This document shows, in pieces, positions 46,341 to 56,080 of a stretch of DNA of 64,000 nt. The DNA lies in assembly GCA_016584305.1 (NCBI GenBank), contig JACEEZ010001175.1, positions 22,501-86,500 on the forward strand, read 5' to 3'. Below the pieces are notes generated by a model. That model had not been told where the DNA came from and searched no databases. It worked only from the letters and a program-made list of their open reading frames with translations. Position 1 is the stretch's first letter; each line of letters starts with the position of its first letter. This DNA comes from Chionoecetes opilio. Lineage: Eukaryota > Arthropoda > Malacostraca > Decapoda > Majidae. A program made the position numbers and the translations under genes.

Positions 46341-47534
46341 GTTTCTGCGTTAGAGGACTGGGGCCTGTCAGAGAGAGTTGTTGGGATATCATTCGACACT
46401 ACAGCCACACACACTGGTCGCAACAAAGGGGCCTGCACGCTTATTGAACAACAACTGGAGACAAATCTCCTCTACTTTGCATGCCGCCACCATATCATGG
46501 AGTTGATCACAGCAGCTGTATTCACCGAGCTGATGGGGATGACAAAGGCACCTCAAGTCCTCCTTTTCAAGAAGTTACAGGAAAGGTGGAAGTTCGTGAT
46601 CCAGACATCTTATGAGACAGAAGCAGAGCATATCAAAGTCCTTCCCCTCATCAGCAGTGCCATGGCTGATCTGCTGGCCTGGGCCAAAAGATCACTGGAA
46701 CAGCTTTCTCTCAGAGACGATTATAGGGAGTTCCTGGAACTCTCGCTGATCTTCCTTGGGGGAATTCCACAACGCAGAGTCCGGTTCCCTGCTCCTGGGC
46801 CTATGCACCATGCACGTTGTATGTCAAAGGTGATCTATTCAATGAAAGTCTGGATGCTACGATCACAATTCAAGTTGACACCCAAGGAAGAGGCATCCCT
46901 TCGGCGCATGTCAGTATTTGCTGTAATGGTGTATGTGAAGGCCTGGACTGAGGCACCACTTTCAGCATCTGCTCCCCGCAATGACCTGGCTCTACTTAAG
47001 ACGCTTCATGCATATTATGCTGTGGACAAAGCAGTTGCCAAGCCCGCTCTGGCCAAGTTTAGCTCCCATTTATGGTATCTTTCTGAGAAGTTGGTGGCCC
47101 TCAGCTTTTTTTAATCCAACGTCCCCTCTGCCACCAAGCGCCTGATGGTACAGGCCATGAGGGAGTGACCTGCAACCAAGAATCCTCCTAAACGGATTAT
47201 TCTCAGTCCCAATGCCATCCCTGGAAGCACATTGGAGGACTTTGTTTCAAAGGGAACAGTGACCCTCTTTAAGAAGTTTGGGCTCCCAATGGAATTCCTC
47301 ACCATGGACCCTGAGTGCTGGACATCTCGAGAGGACTTTCAAAAGGCAACAGTCACTGTCCAGTCCATCCTCGTGGTAAATGACAGTGCTGAAAGGGGAG
47401 TTACGCTCATTCAGGAATACAACCGGAAACTGACCCATGATGAGGACCAGCTTCAGTTCCTGCTTCAGGCTGTGGCAGAACACTGCAAACAGTTCCCCGA
47501 CAGCAAGAAGTGCACACTTCTTGGGCAACAATGA
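46341..47534 (+). pseudogene. Transposase-like gene with DTTA and CxxH motifs
   Basis: One reading frame over about 397 codons, with two in-frame stops (47112-47114 TAA and 47166-47168 TGA). Motifs: SERVVGISFDTTATHTG (candidate first visible acidic residue), ACRHHIMEL (CxxH, common in hAT, P and Kolobok-type transposases), LLFKKLQERW, and a C-terminal part ending KKCTLLGQQ. The N-terminus is cut by the TA array, so the start is missing. The same type of frame occurs widely in invertebrate genomes as a hypothetical protein (recollection). Placement within the element makes a transposase the best call. Confidence 0.7.
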
Positions 47535-47843
47535 GTGGCATGACACTGACAGTCTGACACCCCCATCCGTATTGAATATAGAGTGAAATTTCAAGTTCAT
47601 TGTGCAACCCCTAAAAATATTCTATATATTTTTATATTTTTTTTTTTCTAGAGTTTCTGAATCGAAATAAACAACTTTGAGGGGTGGGACATAAATAATT
47701 CAAGAATGTTTTTTTTCCCTTTTATAAGGACCACCCTACTGACCCACGCTCACCTTGTCCGCAAGTGGGCGCCGCTAGAGGTCACTACTATGCTAAAAAT
47801 ATATAGGCGGCAAACTTAAAAGTATAAATAGTTGTCTATTACA

Positions 47844-48965
47844 CCGTTATTCGAAAAAAATAATTGAAAGAAAATTGATAAAAAGTTATCCTATTTCAAC
47901 GATTGTTTGTAATAGTCAATAATGTCGAAATCAGCTTAAGTGAAATCATGAAGTACGAGCTATCTGTATACCCACCATCACTATTCACAAGCAACGGACT
48001 TTCTCGAAGTGCCACTAAGCCTGAACTCGCAGATGCCATGGCAAAATGCTTATTAAATCAATCAGAACCAATACCAGATGCATAACGTTCTGTTTTTGAT
48101 GGTGGATCCTTGCTCCGACTTATCAAATGGACCACAGATGAAACATATGAAGATATTGCAACCAAATATGTTGCTTATGTCAAGAGAAACAACAATCCTA
48201 TTGTTGTCTTTGATGGGTATATATAGCAATAGTGCATCGACAAAATTCGCGATTCATCAAAAACGTGCTAGGGGCCTTATTGTGGCCACAGATGTTCACT
48301 TGGTGCCATCTCAAGTGTTTATCTTTGGAGATAAGGAATCAGTTCTAGCAAACCAGAAAAATAAACATAAATGTATCAGCTTCCTGTCTGAAACCTTGAA
48401 AAAGCACGGAGTATTAACAAAATATGCAGAAGGAGATGCAGATGTACTAATAGTGCAGGAGACAGTTAACATAGCAGTTAGCATGATTAACATAATATGT
48501 CATAGCAGAGGATACTGACATATTGGTGCTCCTCTGTCATCACATGAAGCCTATAACAGTCAGACCCTGTTCATGGTATCACAGAAACCCAACATGAAAC
48601 ACCCCATTTGAAACATTGGAGAAATTTGTTCTCAACTCGGTGAAGAAGGCTGCAAGTGCTTGCCGTTTATGCATGCTTTGTGTGGATGTGATACTACATC
48701 AAGGTTAAAACAACATAGGAAAGGGAATTGTATTGAATAAAACAAAGTTTCCTGTTTGAGTGTGGAGCTCCGTTCTTGTCTAAAAGTCCACTCATGAGGA
48801 AATCAGAGAGGCAGGAGAAAGAGCACTCATTAATATCTACAGCTCTGGCAGTGATTGCGCATCTCCTGATGACTAAGAAAGAGGAAGTTTCAGGGTAAAG
48901 TCATAAAGAGCTTGAGAAGTGTTGAAGTTAAAGACCCGTCTCGGCCGTCAGGGTGCAAATTTTAG
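47844..48965 (+). pseudogene. Remnant of nuclease-type transposon gene
   Basis: Frames read VYPPSLFTSNGLSRSATKP, FDGGSLLRLIKWTTDETY, NNNPIVVFDGY, LKKHGVLTKYAEGDADVLI and DTDILVLLCHH-like pieces. The order (SLF...G, DGG, VFDGY, EGDAD, DTD) is that of a dispersed metazoan family with a PIN/XPG-like acidic pattern, related to the gene in the 57-63 kb element. Several stops and shifts. No TIRs seen. It begins exactly at the gypsy boundary, so the gypsy was inserted into or beside it. Confidence 0.6.
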
Positions 48966-49102
48966 GTGGCTCAATATCCATATTTTTGTCTTATATGTCC
49001 ACCTATGTTTCTGCCAAATGTGATGCTTTTATCACAAAATGCACAATTGTTAAGCTATGCTGTCCAACTACCTTCCTTCCCACGCCTGTTCCCGCTCCTC
49101 AC

Positions 49103-49248
49103 CTATGTCGTTTTGGTAGTCGTTGAAGCTGGCGTAGGTGATGAGAGAGTGTACGCCCCGCTGCTGCGACAACCCCGCGGCTGTACGGTCGTGGTCGCCC
49201 AGCACCACACGCCACAGGGCAGCCGTCCGCGTGAAGCTGAACGCCTTG
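49103..49248 (-). CDS. Trypsin-like serine protease exon
   Basis: Minus strand, acceptor gtgttgcag, donor CATAG|gtgagg, fully open: KAFSFTRTAALWRVVLGDHD, RTAAGLSQQRGVHSLITYAS, FNDYQNDI. WRVVLGDHDR and the FNDYQNDI(A)L pattern are typical of S1 proteases between the catalytic His and Asp; the D of NDI is the expected catalytic Asp. Neither the His exon nor the Ser exon was found nearby, so the rest may be far off, or this is an exon fragment. Its 5' splice border is repeated upstream (see 49260-49640). Confidence 0.75.
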
Positions 49249-49640
49249 CTGCAACACACCACAGCATTACACGTTACGTTTTCTTGAAGGTATAGGAGCT
49301 CCCTGACATACGTATTTTGGTATTGCATTAATTTCATATTTTTTTTTTTTTTAGTCTACGTTACTTTGGTATTGCATTAACTTCATTAGTATGTTGGTTT
49401 TTTTACGCCTTCCTGAAACACACGACAAGACACACGTTACGTTTTCTTTGAAGGTATTGACTAGAGACTCCCTGACTTATGTATTTTGGTTTAGCATTAA
49501 CAATTTTTAGGTATAATCTTTTCTTTTGTTGTTTAATTGAGTCTTCCTAATATACTATCTTCTTTTGCCTCTATCTTGAAGCTGAACGCCTTGCTGCAAC
49601 ACACGACAACACTTTTATTCTCTGAAGGTATAGGAATTGA
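49249..49640. repeat. Local repeats containing the protease acceptor region
   Basis: The block ACACGTTACGTTTTCTTGAAGG with CTCCCTGACNTANGTATTTTGG occurs at about 49268-49330 and 49430-49490. GAAGCTGAACGCCTTGCTGC, the exon/acceptor border, recurs at 49580-49602. Confidence 0.8.
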
Positions 49641-50429
49641 AGGTAACATCAGTTTATAAACAATTTATTATCCGTTTATAAAGTACTTGAGTTACGCCTA
49701 ATAACTAAAGAATTCATCACAGAAAAGAGTATATTTAGGGCTGACTTTAATATTCCTCCTCAAATTTACTTAAGATAAGCTAGTTAAGCCCCCTTCACAC
49801 ATTCCATAATGGAACCACGAACGCGCCAACAATGCAATGCGCACCGTCGTCATGGTCCTGGTTATGGGTCCATCGTGACCGAACGATGTCACCCAAGCGT
49901 CCCCCCCCCCGTTTCCCCACCAACCCCAACACCCTCTTCCTTATTACAACCCCCCTCCCCCCGTTTCCCCCCATTCTCCATCACCAAAACACCTGTGGAA
50001 ATTATCCACCAAACACCCTCTCATGATTGGTAGTGGTAGTTTGTTCCCCCCCCCCCCTCTAGTGCGAGGTATTTTCCACTCATCATAGGAGGGCGCGTAT
50101 AGGGATATGTATATATAATTGTAATGGTAATGGGTAATAATTAAGTTAATTTAAGTAAATGATTAGTACTGGGATAGGATTAATTAATATTCCCAGTGGT
50201 TAATAAGCATTGCACTTAAATAATTAGCACCTTAATTTGGAGCGCGGTCATTGGCTGCCGCCCATTTAGATTCTAGGCCACCTGACATCATACACGTGTC
50301 ATAGGTATTGGTAGCGGGGGTCTCGCCACTCTCGGAGAATCAGTACACCCAGACCCTCCGTGAAGATAACATCTCTTACTAAGATATACGTGCTTGTATA
50401 AAGAAGAGATTTTGTACATACGTTAATAA

Positions 50430-51781
50430 CACTGGGGAACAAATTTTTGTTGAGTTAGGTCTGCCACTTGTTATTAAGTAATTTTTGGGTGCTGAATCCA
50501 AAACTGTTCTCAGTTTTTCTCTATCACGTCAAGTTTTTGAACTGTAGGATTTTCGTTTTCTTAAAAAATATGAAAAATACTGTACATAACAGTAACAGTG
50601 CTTATTTTATAAAAAGTTGCAAATGTTAACATACAATGAAAAATGAAAGAAATAGGCATGAATAGAATGTTTATTTAACATTATCATGTTTTTAGAAAGG
50701 ATAAGGCTATAATTGTGTGCAGGTTAAGTTAAAAATTTACGTTTGTAGCTTTGTCTGGAGTGTTCAACTTGAGGACTATCGCGTTTGATGCTCCAACAAT
50801 AGTCAGCCATCATATGCACATTCCCATCTACCCTGGTAACGTTCTTCCATAACCTTCAAATCTTGGTGAAATCGTTCACCTTGCTCGTCGCGTAGCAGCA
50901 CCAAAGATTTTCCGGAAATTGGCAAGATGGCTATGCAAAAAATGTACTTTAATACTCATGTTGCAACCAAAGCGCTTTGTAGCTCTCCAATAGTTTCTGA
51001 ACAATTTGTGTGTAATTACTTGCACGTGTATTTCCAAGAAAGTTCTTGACGACGTCTTTGAATGATAGCCAAGCATTATTTTCAAGGTCTGAAATGTACC
51101 GTTGAAATGTTCATCTTTGAAGAGCTGTCGAATTTGTGGACCATAAAAACACCGGCCTTGATTTTTTCAATTGACAGTCCAGGAAATCCCAAAGATGATG
51201 TACTTCAAACAGTCGCCATCAGTTGACAATGCTTTTACAAATTGTTTCATGAGACCTAGTTTTTATGTGCAGAGGTGGGAATATTATTTTCTTCCTGTCA
51301 ACAAGTGGCTCATGTACAATGTTAGGATCTCCAGGTTTAAGATCAGATCTCGGAGGCCAATTCGTTTGAACCCAATGCTTCTCTCGAGCTTATGCTATCC
51401 CACATACAGAGAAAGCAGGATACTTTGTGTATCCACGTTGTTGACCAAGAAGGAAGGACACCATTTTAAGTCAACACAGATGATCCAATTGTGTTTGTCA
51501 TATTGCAATAACTAAATGACTCTCTTTACATCTCCATATTCTTCACGAAGACAGACCGAATGCCCAATAGGGACTGCCCCAAAACAAATTGCCATTGTGT
51601 AGAAGTTTTACTACAGCTCACAAGTGGAATTTTGCTTATCTGGAGGGTAAGCTGTGGAGAAAAAACTTGACGTGCTAGAAAAAAACTGACTACAGATTTG
51701 GAATCAGCATGCCAATTTTAGTCTAAATAAGCTCAAAAATCTAACTCAACAATTTTTTTTCTTTCAAATTGTTCCCCAGTG
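50430..51781. mobile_element. 1.35-kb TIR element in BEL LTR, TSD TAA
   Basis: Ends CACTGGGGAACAA and TTGTTCCCCAGTG, with TAA on each side; the 3' LTR has the uninserted sequence. Carries a decayed gene on the minus strand. Confidence 0.85.
50690..51570 (-). pseudogene. Dispersed arthropod gene with NMSIKVHFLHSHL motif
   Basis: Minus-strand frames give KLGLMKQFVKALSTDGDC, GPQIRQLFKDEHFNGTFQTL, RFGCNMSIKVHFLHSHLANF and RYQGRW-like pieces in this order. From memory, similar blocks (NMS-K-HFLHSHL...GERFHQD...RYQGRW) recur as uncharacterised proteins in many arthropods. Several stops. Its position within a TIR element suggests that the family is transposon-borne. Confidence 0.6.
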
Positions 51782-52136
51782 TAATTGTACATATAGTTTA
51801 AAATCAAAAGACGTGTCTTAGCAACACAAGAGATAACAATTGCCGCGTCAAGTTACTGGTGTGATAACCACTTGACGCCAACCACGATTACGCCTCCGCC
51901 CACCACCTCTGTCATACACGGACGGCCCTGAACACGGGCGACCACATCGGATCACAAGACCATTGCAGTATTAATCAAACCAATCAACCGTTTTCAACCC
52001 ACTATCCACCGATAAGTATCCTTGTTAGTTAATTAGCTGGCATGATGTGTCGGGAGATAGACATGGGTTTGATTGTTAGGTAAGAGAACCCTCAGATTAA
52101 ATATGTTTGTAGCATAAATTTCTACATTTGGTGCCC

Positions 52137-52155
52137 CGAGTGAGGAATATTGATG
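52137..52155 (+). promoter_or_regulatory. BEL primer-binding site region
   Basis: TTTGGTGCCCCGAGTGAGG follows the LTR end directly, as expected for a tRNA primer site. The tRNA is not assigned. Confidence 0.6.
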
Positions 52156-52491
52156 TTCATGTGATTCAAAGTGATCGTTAATTGTGTGGTAGTTATGAGC
52201 CTACCACAATCGCTGGTTATGAGGCTGGAGGCGGGGGTCTTCGCGGCGTCAGGAATGACTCAGCTGTTCAACTACCATATGCCAGGTAGTAGATAACAGA
52301 GGTTGCGTAGTTCTAGTTAGTTGTAGTAGTTAGGTGGTGGTTGAAATTATATACGCTTTGCTACGCGTCCTTGTCAGGCCGAGCAGGCTCTACCACCACT
52401 TAGATATAATTAATTATCAACTAACAACTATATATATAGTAACGTAATCTTCCATTTAATATTTATTTGACTGAGTTAATCAATTAAAATC

Positions 52492-52881
52492 ATGGCGGAA
52501 GGGACTAAAACATTAGCTGCTAAATTAGGTTAGCTTACACGAGTATATAATACGTGTGAAGCAGCAGCTGGGACTAAGCCTATAGACTATAATAGTTTAA
52601 ACTCAGGTCTGCTAATGCTAAAAACTAAATGGGAAAAATATGAGACGGCTTACTGCATATATGAAGTTAAATTAAGACAAGCTGGGGATAAAGAAATTAT
52701 TCAGCAATGTGTTATCAATCATGAACACGAATGTCAAAGATATCTCGATAAAGTAATTGAATATGAGGGATTACTGGAGTGTGCTCATATTTCATCAACA
52801 GCTAAAGTTTCTTTAACCCAAAGTTTGCAAGGTATCATGCAAGAAACCCCCCCACAGGGAGATCACGATTATTACGTCTGA
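52492..52881 (+). pseudogene. BEL gag N-terminal part
   Basis: ATG at 52492 (MAEGTKTLAAKLG), one TAG after 13 codons, then TRVYNTCEAAAGTKP and LKTKWEKYETAYCIYEVKL, to a TGA at 52879-52881. Helical, charged sequence like BEL/Pao gag N-domains. A frameshift to the next frame follows. Confidence 0.7.
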
Positions 52882-52930
52882 AGGTAATCAGCTATATCAG
52901 CCACCCTCAGAGTTTAAGGATCCCTCGTTA

Positions 52931-54073
52931 GTGGGTAGTTATCCTGCGCCTGTTACGCAAATCAAACAGCCTGTAATTACGATTCAAACTTCTCAGCCTA
53001 CCAGTAAACCACTTAAACCTACTCAAATAATAGATACAATCCCTACATCTGGGGCGACTTATAGTGAAGTACGAATAATAAATTGTGTTTTATGTGAGGG
53101 GGAACATAGACCCTCCACATGCAATATCTATTCAGATGATTACACGAGAGTTGAAAGGTTAATGCGCCTTGGTAATTGCCTAACCTGTCTCCGTGGTAAA
53201 CATGCTTCAAATGCATGCCCTATAAGCTTAAGAACTTGTAGGAAATGTAAACAATCTGTTCATAACATCGCTCTTTGTCCTAACAGTGATAACAACTCAG
53301 ACCCTACAGTAGTTAAAATGGCAGTCACTAATAAGAGTAGTTCAGCAGCTGTTCCAACTGCCGAGTTGAATGTGAGCCATAATGGTCATTCAGTCATTGT
53401 AAAGACGATGTTTGACAGTGGTGCACAAAGATCCTTCATAAGCAGGGAGATAGTTGAATTGTTACAACTACCGATAATTAATAAAGTGAATTTAGCCATA
53501 TCAGGTTTTCTCGCCAATAAGGAGGCCCAAACCTTTGACATAGTTCAACCTCTAGTGCAATTAGGAAGATATAAATGTAGGGTAGCTACTGTAGTAGTAA
53601 ATAATATTGGTATCAGTTTAACTGTTAATGGACTAAAGGACACAGCTGAAATGCTGAGGGATATTGGTGTTAAACTAGTTAGCAATACCTTCAAAGACGT
53701 TGATGGTCCTTTCCAATTAATAATAGGAGCCGATTATTTTGGGCGTTACCTAAGGAAGGTCATCAAAATACATAACGTCTCAATGTTCACTAGGGCTGGT
53801 GGTAAGATAATAATGGGACCCATCCCACATACCCATACAGTCGAACAGGAGAGTAATCCTAGTCATGCACAACCCCTATTAATTACCAGAATAGGAACCA
53901 CTTTCTTGCCCACACCAATAAGTGAGGTTTTAGAAGAAAGTGGTATTCCAGTTCATAATGAATATATTGCCACTAATGAAAATCCTAATAATAATGTGTC
54001 GCGAGGAGATAATAACCTCAAATTGAATACAGGATTATGGTTTAAAGGCCCTAACCTGGCTGAAAGAGTGTAA
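52931..54073 (+). CDS. BEL gag zinc knuckles and retropepsin-like protease
   Basis: 380-codon frame. Residues about 50-115 hold zinc-binding clusters (CVLCEGEHRPSTC, CLTCLRGKHASNAC, CRKCKQSVHNIALC). About 150-285 is a DUF1758-type aspartic protease with FDSGAQRSFI (DSG active site) and LIIGADYFG. The end (EVLEESGIPVHNEY, then NVSRGDNNLKLNTGLWFKGP) passes abruptly from the start of RT to the RNase H/integrase junction. The frame is open, which is unusual for this window. Confidence 0.82.
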   Translation: MGSYPAPVTQIKQPVITIQTSQPTSKPLKPTQIIDTIPTSGATYSEVRIINCVLCEGEHRPSTCNIYSDDYTRVERLMRLGNCLTCLRGKHASNACPISLRTCRKCKQSVHNIALCPNSDNNSDPTVVKMAVTNKSSSAAVPTAELNVSHNGHSVIVKTMFDSGAQRSFISREIVELLQLPIINKVNLAISGFLANKEAQTFDIVQPLVQLGRYKCRVATVVVNNIGISLTVNGLKDTAEMLRDIGVKLVSNTFKDVDGPFQLIIGADYFGRYLRKVIKIHNVSMFTRAGGKIIMGPIPHTHTVEQESNPSHAQPLLITRIGTTFLPTPISEVLEESGIPVHNEYIATNENPNNNVSRGDNNLKLNTGLWFKGPNLAERV

Positions 54074-54205
54074 TAATAATCCTAATATGGTTTCCACTCA
54101 GTCAGACATATCTGAAGATATATGGTTTAAAGGCCCTACCTGGCTGAAAGAGTGTAATAATAATCCTAATATGGTTTCCACTCAGTCAGACATATCTGAA
54201 GATAT
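54039..54205 (+). repeat. ~84-bp tandem duplication in BEL pol
   Basis: ATGGTTTAAAGGCCCT...CTGAAGATAT is present twice. The first copy has one extra A (CCCTAACC against CCCTACC), which causes the stop at 54071. Confidence 0.88.
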
Positions 54206-54946
54206 AATAAGGGAACCTGAATTGATCCCAGATTCTGTGATAGACATAGAACGGTTTTCCTTATTGAGCAATATTCCCTGCAGGGTTAATACTCCCTGCA
54301 GGGTTAATACTCCCTGTAGGGTTAATACTCCCTGCAAGGTTAATACTCCCTGCAGGGTTAATACTCCCTGCAAGGTTGATACTCCCTGCAAGGTTAATAC
54401 TCCCTGCAGGGTTAATACTCCCTGCAAGGTTGATACTCCCTGCAAGGTTAATATTCCCTGCAAGGTTAATACTCCTTGCAAGGTTAATACTCCCTGCAAG
54501 GTTAACACTCCCTGCAGGGTTAATACTCCCTGCAAGGTTAATACTCCCTGCAAGGTTAATATTCCCTGCAAGGTTAATACTCCTTGCAAGGTTAATACTC
54601 CCTGCAAGGTTCACATTCCCTGCAAGGTTAATCAAAGGGATAGCTCTGATCCTTTGAAGTTTTGTATCAGAACAATACAGAAGCAGGTATTTCCTGAGGA
54701 ATATCAGCTAATGGCTTCAGCCAGCCCCCATAGGAACAAATTGACCATAATAGGTCTGTTCCTTGATCATGAGGGTATTAGGTGTCGAGGTCGAAATTTT
54801 CAAGCTAATCTTCCAAATAAAACCTGCCATCCCATACTAATTCCCAAACGCCATCATCTTACTAAATTGTTGGTGGAAGAATATCATAGGAACTCATTAC
54901 ATGGCGGAATGGCTACAATATTAGCCGATATCAGGTGTAATTTTTG
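54087..54946 (+). CDS. BEL pol remnant: hexapeptide array and integrase N-part
   Basis: Open frame of 286 codons: the LWFKGPTWLKE-type junction (typical before BEL integrase), about 22 copies of TPC[K/R]VN (residues about 65-190), then PILIPKRHHLTKLLVEEYHR and NSLHGGMATILADIR, the HHCC-type N-domain of BEL integrase. The frame ends at 54946. The array keeps the frame over all units. Confidence 0.78.
54270..54640 (+). repeat. 18-bp coding minisatellite (ACTCCCTGCAAGGTTAAT)
   Basis: About 21 units with few substitutions (CAAGG/CAGGG, AAT/GAT) and no length change. Higher-order repetition of two- to seven-unit blocks is visible. Open frames on the other strand are by-products. Confidence 0.95.
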
Positions 54947-55270
54947 ATAAATCATGGTAGACAGGCAGTCAAATATTACCTCAAATCTCTCATTAAATTT
55001 AATAGATCTGAGTGTAAACTAGTCTCCTATCTAGGTCCCCCTGAACTTCCCGCTGATAAAGAGATCCTAAAACCATTTGAGGTCAATGGTGATGACTATA
55101 CTGGGGATACTATAACATTAGGAGATAACTCTCCCCCCGATCAAGTATATGTCAGCATATTCACTGGTACCTCTATCAAGACTATTAATTTTAAAATAGC
55201 CAAAGACCACAGTGCCGAAACCACTATTGAAATGTTCCGGCGCTATGTGGCCTGGGGTGATGTCACATGA
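54944..55270 (+). pseudogene. BEL integrase core fragment
   Basis: Frame continues the integrase: GRQAVKYYLKSLIKFNRSEC, LGPPELPADK, FEVNGDDYTGD (first catalytic Asp of DDE), VYVSIFTGTSIKTINFKIAK, FRRYVAWGDVT. Ends 30 bp before the 3' LTR, so the rest of the integrase is missing. Confidence 0.78.
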
Positions 55271-55300
55271 AGTGGACCTTCAGTTTTCGCCGGCCCCCAG

Positions 55301-56080
55301 TATATAAATTATCCACCAAACACCCTCTCATAATTGGTAGTGGTAGTTTGTTCCCCCCCCCCCCCTAGTGAGAGGTATTTTCCACTCATCATAGGAGGGC
55401 GCGTATAGGGATAAGTATATATAATTGTAATGGTAATGGGTTATAATTAAGTTAATTTAAGTAAATAATTAGTACTGGGATAGGATAAATTAATATTCCC
55501 AGTGGTTAATAAGCATTGCACTTAAATAATTAGCACCTTAATTTGGAGCGCGGTCATTGGCTGCCGCCCATTTAGATTCTAGGCCACCTGACATCATACA
55601 CGTGTCATAGGTATTGGTAGCGAGGGTCTCGCCACTCTCGGAGAATCAGTACACCCAGACCCTCCGTGAAGATAACATCTCTTACTAATATATACGTGCT
55701 TGTATAAAGAAGAGATTTTGTACATACGTTAATAATTATTGTACATATAGTTTAAAATCAAAGGACGTGGCTTAGCAACACAAGAGATAACAATTGCCGC
55801 GTCAAGTTACTGGTGTGATAACCACTTGACGCCAACCACGATTACGCCTCCGCCCACCGCCTCTGTCATACACGGGCGGCCCTGAACACGGGCGACCACA
55901 TCGGATCACAAGACCATTGCAGTATTAATCAAACCAATCAGCCGTTTTCAACCCACTATCCACCGATAAGTATCCTAGTTAGTTAATTAGCTAGGATGAA
56001 GGGTCGGGAGATAGACATGGGTTTGATTGTTAGGTATGAGAACCCTCAGATAAAATATGTTTGTAGCATAAATTTCTACA
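55301..56080 (+). repeat. BEL 3' LTR
   Basis: 780 bp, matches the 5' LTR without the TIR insert. Its first five bases read TATAT instead of TGTGG. Ends TTTCTACA, followed by the target duplication ACACC. Confidence 0.85.

Larger units (their letters stand above)
45751..47741 (+). mobile_element. 2.0-kb TIR transposon, TSD ACC
   Basis: Ends CAGTAGGGTGGTCCTTAT and its inverse, flanked by ACC; the 3' LTR shows the empty site with one ACC. Left half noncoding, with a ~205-bp tandem duplication (about 45806-45915 and 46016-46130) and TA arrays (46209-46340); right half holds the transposase frame. The superfamily is not assigned. Confidence 0.85.
33324..47843 (-). mobile_element. Complete Ty3/gypsy element with four nested insertions
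   Basis: On the minus strand: 5' LTR (47843-44598), primer-site region, long leader, gag, protease, RT, RNase H, integrase, 3' noncoding region, 3' LTR (34860-33324). The LTRs start TGTAATAG/TGTCTAT-like with TGTAATAG and end CCATAACA. Flanks AACGG (upstream) and ACCGG (ACGGG in copy A, downstream) suggest a 4-5 bp target duplication. All genes are broken. Insertions: 1.1 kb in the 3' LTR, 2.9 kb in RNase H, 0.85 kb and 2.0 kb in the 5' LTR. Confidence 0.85.
44598..47843 (-). repeat. 5' LTR of gypsy with two nested transposons
   Basis: LTR pieces: 44598-44608, 45455-45750 and 47742-47843. Joined by comparison with the 3' LTR, they make about 410 bp without the 1.1-kb insert. Confidence 0.85.
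49994..52136 (+). repeat. BEL 5' LTR with nested 1.35-kb element
   Basis: About 790 bp of LTR once the insert 50430-51781 is removed. Nearly identical to the 3' LTR, so the BEL insertion is young. Confidence 0.85.
49994..56080 (+). mobile_element. BEL/Pao LTR element lacking reverse transcriptase
   Basis: LTRs TGTGG...TTTCTACA at both ends, target duplication ACACC on each side (49989-49993 and 56081-56085). Interior: primer site, gag, zinc knuckles, protease, minisatellite, then RNase H/integrase junction and integrase N-part. RT and most of RNase H are absent. Confidence 0.85.

Noticed and set aside
52016..52086. Short frame with MGLIVRYENP-type sequence repeated at about 56000
   Set aside because: It is LTR sequence present in both BEL LTRs, not a gene.
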